Shown here one piece after another: positions 61,930-64,000 of a stretch of DNA of 64,000 nucleotides; position 1 is the first letter of the stretch; each line of letters starts with the position of its first letter. The stretch is from Flavobacterium sp. ov086 (GTDB taxonomy: Bacteria; Bacteroidota; Bacteroidia; Flavobacteriales; Flavobacteriaceae): positions 186,001 to 250,000 of the forward strand of contig NZ_FZNL01000006.1 in the NCBI RefSeq assembly GCF_900187965.1, written 5' to 3'. A program made the position numbers and the translations under genes. A model generated the notes under the pieces. That model ran no database searches. It was not told the DNA's origin and saw nothing but the letters and a program-made list of their open reading frames with translations.

Positions 61930-63216
61930 CTAATTCTGTCTGTATTTTGGAGCTTCCAATGCCACTTCTTTAACAGATTGTGTATCGGCTACTTTTTGTA
62001 AAGCAATAATATAAGCTGCAATTCGTGGTGTCACATTATGTTTAAGTGCAATTCTAAAAACGGTTTCGAAGCCTTTTTCCAGAATATCTTCCAAACGTGT
62101 ATTGATTTGGTGAATTCTCCACGATTCTAAAAGTGAATTCTGAAGCCATTCGAAATACGAAACGGTAACACCCCCGGCATTTGCTAAAATATCAGGAATA
62201 ACCAAAACATTATTATCATGCAATATTTTATCAGCATCTGATGAAACTGGTCCGTTTGCACCTTCAACTATAATTTTGGCACGAATATCATTTGCGTTCT
62301 TTTGCGTAATTACATCTTCTTTTGCAGCAGGAATTAATACATCAACATCCAAAAGCAATAAATCTTCGTGTTTTATAGCAACCGAATTTGGATATCCTTT
62401 TATGCTTTTATTATTGAGATTATAATACAAAATCAACTCTGGAATATTAAGTCCTTCCGGATTATAAAAAGCTTCCGAAACATCACTTACGGCAACAACT
62501 TTTAATCCTTTTTCGAATAAAAATAAAGCCGAATGCAATCCAACATTTCCAAATCCCTGAATAGCTACTGTGGATCTTGCAGGTCTTAGTCTTAATTTTT
62601 GAAGTGCCAATAATGTAATAATACTTACACCTCTTCCTGTTGCTTCTACTCTGCCTAAAGAGCCTCCGGAATGTAAATGTTTTCCAGTCACTACGGCATG
62701 AATTGTTTTGCCGTGAACTATTGAAAACTCATCCATTAACCATCCCATTTCGTCAGGACCAGTTCCCATATCCGGAGCTGGAACATCTTTTTCAGGTCCA
62801 AAAATATCAGCTAAAGCTTTGGTGTAAGCTCTTGTAATTTTTTCTAATTCAGTTTTAGAAAGCTTTCTCGGATCACAAATAATTCCGCCTTTTGCTCCTC
62901 CAAACGGGATTCCTGTTACCGCTGATTTCCAAGTCATCCAGGCTGCTAAGGCTTTTACTTCATCCAGATTTACGGAGGTATCATAACGGATTCCACCTTT
63001 TGATGGTCCTAATGCTGTATTGTGAATCACGCGATATCCTTCAAAGTTTTGAATTGTTCCATTATCTAAAGTAATCGCAAAATTAACAACGATTTGTTTT
63101 TCCGGACGTTGTAATTTTTGTCTGATGGATTCATCAAGATTCAAAATATCAGCCGCGATATTAAAACGATCAATCATAGATTGAAAGGGATTCTGTTTTA
63201 TAATTTCTGCACTCAT
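61930..63216 (-). CDS. gdhA: Glutamate dehydrogenase (Glu/Leu/Phe/Val dehydrogenase family)
   Basis: A 428-residue enzyme. The active-site regions are ALGPSKGGIRY (about 69-78), MTWKSAVTGIPFGGAKGGI (Lys97 and Lys109 are the substrate and catalytic Lys) and APDMGTGPDEMGWLMDEFS. The Rossmann motif is VAIQGFGNVGLHSALFLFEK. The length and the Lys-rich substrate pocket fit the hexameric glutamate dehydrogenase group. It converts 2-oxoglutarate and ammonium to glutamate or the reverse. A leader peptide with a terminator lies upstream (63410-63580), which could control it. Confidence 0.9.
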   Translation of the reverse strand: MSAEIIKQNPFQSMIDRFNIAADILNLDESIRQKLQRPEKQIVVNFAITLDNGTIQNFEGYRVIHNTALGPSKGGIRYDTSVNLDEVKALAAWMTWKSAVTGIPFGGAKGGIICDPRKLSKTELEKITRAYTKALADIFGPEKDVPAPDMGTGPDEMGWLMDEFSIVHGKTIHAVVTGKHLHSGGSLGRVEATGRGVSIITLLALQKLRLRPARSTVAIQGFGNVGLHSALFLFEKGLKVVAVSDVSEAFYNPEGLNIPELILYYNLNNKSIKGYPNSVAIKHEDLLLLDVDVLIPAAKEDVITQKNANDIRAKIIVEGANGPVSSDADKILHDNNVLVIPDILANAGGVTVSYFEWLQNSLLESWRIHQINTRLEDILEKGFETVFRIALKHNVTPRIAAYIIALQKVADTQSVKEVALEAPKYRQN

Positions 63217-63409
63217 AATATATATCTTTTAATTTTGGTTTGTGTGATTAAGAATTTTGTCTATTTAAAACACTTTTAGAATCGCATTCAAAAAGTATTT
63301 ATTTATCCATAATTATTGCATTCGCCAACATGGAATTTTAATAAGACAACATTGCATCATTATATTGGTATTTCTATTTGATCTCATATCCTCAATTTTT
63401 TACTAATTC

Positions 63410-63441
63410 TAAAAAAAGCCTTTCATGGTGCATGAAAGGCT
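63410..63441 (-). terminator. Terminator (attenuator) after the Cys/Met leader peptide
   Basis: The minus strand reads AGCCTTTCATG, loop CAC, CATGAAAGGCT, then TTTTTT: an 11-base perfect stem with a 3-base loop. The same bases can pair instead with GCCATTTCAT (plus 63483-63492) inside the leader ORF. Confidence 0.85.
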
Positions 63442-63477
63442 AAAAAAAAAAAATAACTAACAAGTGTACTTTCTCTA

Positions 63478-63564
63478 TTAACGCCATTTCATCACATGAT
63501 TCATCATGCAGCACATCTTTGTGCTGCACATAAACGGGATGATATATCGACTACAGTTTTCCAT
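63478..63564 (-). CDS. 28-residue Cys/Met-rich leader peptide (candidate attenuator)
   Basis: The minus-strand ORF begins ATG at 63564 and stops at TAA (63478-63480). It encodes 28 residues with six Met and four Cys, including MCSTKMCCMM (residues 12-21), and ends MKWR. An unusual composition of this kind is seen in amino-acid-sensing leader peptides. It contains a 9-base hairpin (TGCAGCACA with TGTGCTGCA) over the Cys/Met codons and is followed by a Rho-independent terminator. The -7 box TAAATTTG (plus 63573-63580) is eight bases upstream, so the mRNA has almost no leader. Whether it is translated is unproven. Confidence 0.5.
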   Translation of the reverse strand: MENCSRYIIPFMCSTKMCCMMNHVMKWR

Positions 63565-63572
63565 TGTTATTG

Positions 63573-63580
63573 CAAATTTA
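63573..63580 (-). promoter_or_regulatory. -7 box of the leader transcript
   Basis: TAAATTTG on the minus strand, eight bases before the leader start. No clear TTG is found 17-23 bases upstream. Confidence 0.5.
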
Positions 63581-63686
63581 TAAATATATTTATAAATTCT
63601 ATAGAATTAGTCGAGTTTATTTTACAAAGAATACAAACATATCCTAAAAAGAACTGTAAATTAAGGATTTAAGCTTCTGAAAAAAA

Positions 63687-64000
63687 TTAGTTAAATTGTG
63701 AAATAACAATCAAAATAATAGAAATTAAGGCTAAAAAGATACCTGCAAAGTTGATTTTGGATAATTTTTCTTTGAAGAAAAGCAATCCAACGAGACTTCC
63801 CAAAATAATAACTCCCATGTTCATTCCGGCAAAAACTGTCGATGGATTTTCGGCGAAAGCCTTATGAGCTTTTAGGTAAAACAGGATATTTCCGAAATTA
63901 AAGATTCCAACTAAACCTCCAAAAAGAATATTTTTAGATTCTAATTTGACGTTTTTAATTCCAATTTCATAAATACTTATCAGGCTTGCAACTCCCAAAG
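63687..64000 (-). CDS. EamA/DMT-family transporter, C-terminal part (gene runs off the window)
   Basis: About 104 residues of the end of a drug/metabolite transporter: three or four hydrophobic helices (LFGGLVGIFNFGNILFYLKA, FAGMNMGVIILGSLVGLLFF, KINFAGIFLALISIILIVIS) in the EamA pattern with the conserved FKEKLSKINFAGIFLAL stretch. The start is outside the window, so the coordinates mark only the part seen. Substrate unknown. Confidence 0.8.
   Translation of the reverse strand, partial: LGVASLISIYEIGIKNVKLESKNILFGGLVGIFNFGNILFYLKAHKAFAENPSTVFAGMNMGVIILGSLVGLLFFKEKLSKINFAGIFLALISIILIVISQFN

Noticed and set aside
63217..63686. A tRNA or rRNA gene in the last spacer
   Set aside because: The hairpin at 63507-63528 has no tRNA layout; it fits the leader peptide and attenuator better.

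Overview
This is a chromosomal window from a bacterium of the Flavobacterium type (Bacteroidota). The evidence is low G+C, promoters of the Bacteroidota form (TTG, about 18-20 bases, then TAnnTTTG), lipoprotein signals without a strong Shine-Dalgarno context, a SusC/SusD locus, and many copies of dispersed inverted repeats of the kind that fill Flavobacterium intergenic regions. No rRNA, tRNA, phage, transposase or CRISPR array was found. The last gene (a DMT-type transporter) runs off the right edge.

Layout. 0.4-4.2 kb: small regulator and stress genes (ArsR with an SRPBCC protein, AraC, DoxX, cupin, a medium-chain reductase). 4.4-12.2 kb: an OmpR-type two-component system followed by a CzcCBA-like heavy-metal RND efflux system. 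12.3-15.7 kb: a lipoprotein, a GNAT protein, and a divergent AraC / ketopantoate-reductase-like pair. 16.2-23.1 kb: a TetR gene and an AcrAB-TolC-like pump with five matching operator-like palindromes and a previously unlisted 37-residue membrane peptide gene. 23.5-28.4 kb: a Crp/Fnr-type regulator and small single-domain proteins. 28.9-31.2 kb: a two-domain glycosyltransferase. 31.6-38.6 kb: MlaE-MlaF-MlaD, a large AsmA-like protein, a small iron-permease-family protein and an FAD oxidoreductase, all on one strand. 38.7-47.7 kb: a MarR-GNAT fusion, AraC, a uracil/hypoxanthine-DNA-glycosylase-like protein, a MarR-MATE pair and an outer-membrane beta-barrel, separated by repeat-rich spacers. 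48-60.5 kb: a Sus-like polysaccharide utilization locus (SusE/F-like lipoprotein and secreted protein, SusC, SusD, a GH71/GH99-like enzyme, a GH97 alpha-glucosidase) with a divergent SusR-like membrane regulator. 60.5-64 kb: sterol-desaturase-like membrane protein, glutamate dehydrogenase and a DMT transporter.

How the parts work together. Two RND systems each sit behind their own regulator: a sensor kinase pair for the metal pump and a repressor with an operator array for the AcrAB-like pump. The polysaccharide locus reads as bind and import at the surface (SusC/D plus accessory lipoproteins), an endo-acting surface glycosidase, and a periplasmic alpha-glucosidase, with the divergent SusR-like protein as the probable activator; an alpha-glucan is the most likely substrate. 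The MCE/AsmA cluster is a lipid-trafficking module for the outer membrane.

The most interesting observations are (1) a 28-codon Cys/Met-rich leader peptide followed by a terminator, with a competing pairing that fits a transcription attenuator, upstream of the glutamate dehydrogenase gene; (2) the small membrane peptide between acrB-like and tolC-like genes, which appears to be a diverged partial duplicate of the start of the tolC-like gene with its lipobox Cys changed to Tyr; (3) five operator-like palindromes around the TetR gene; (4) several regulators whose -7 promoter element lies inside or next to a perfect palindrome; and (5) dispersed structured elements, at least five copies of one of which look like a structured RNA family.
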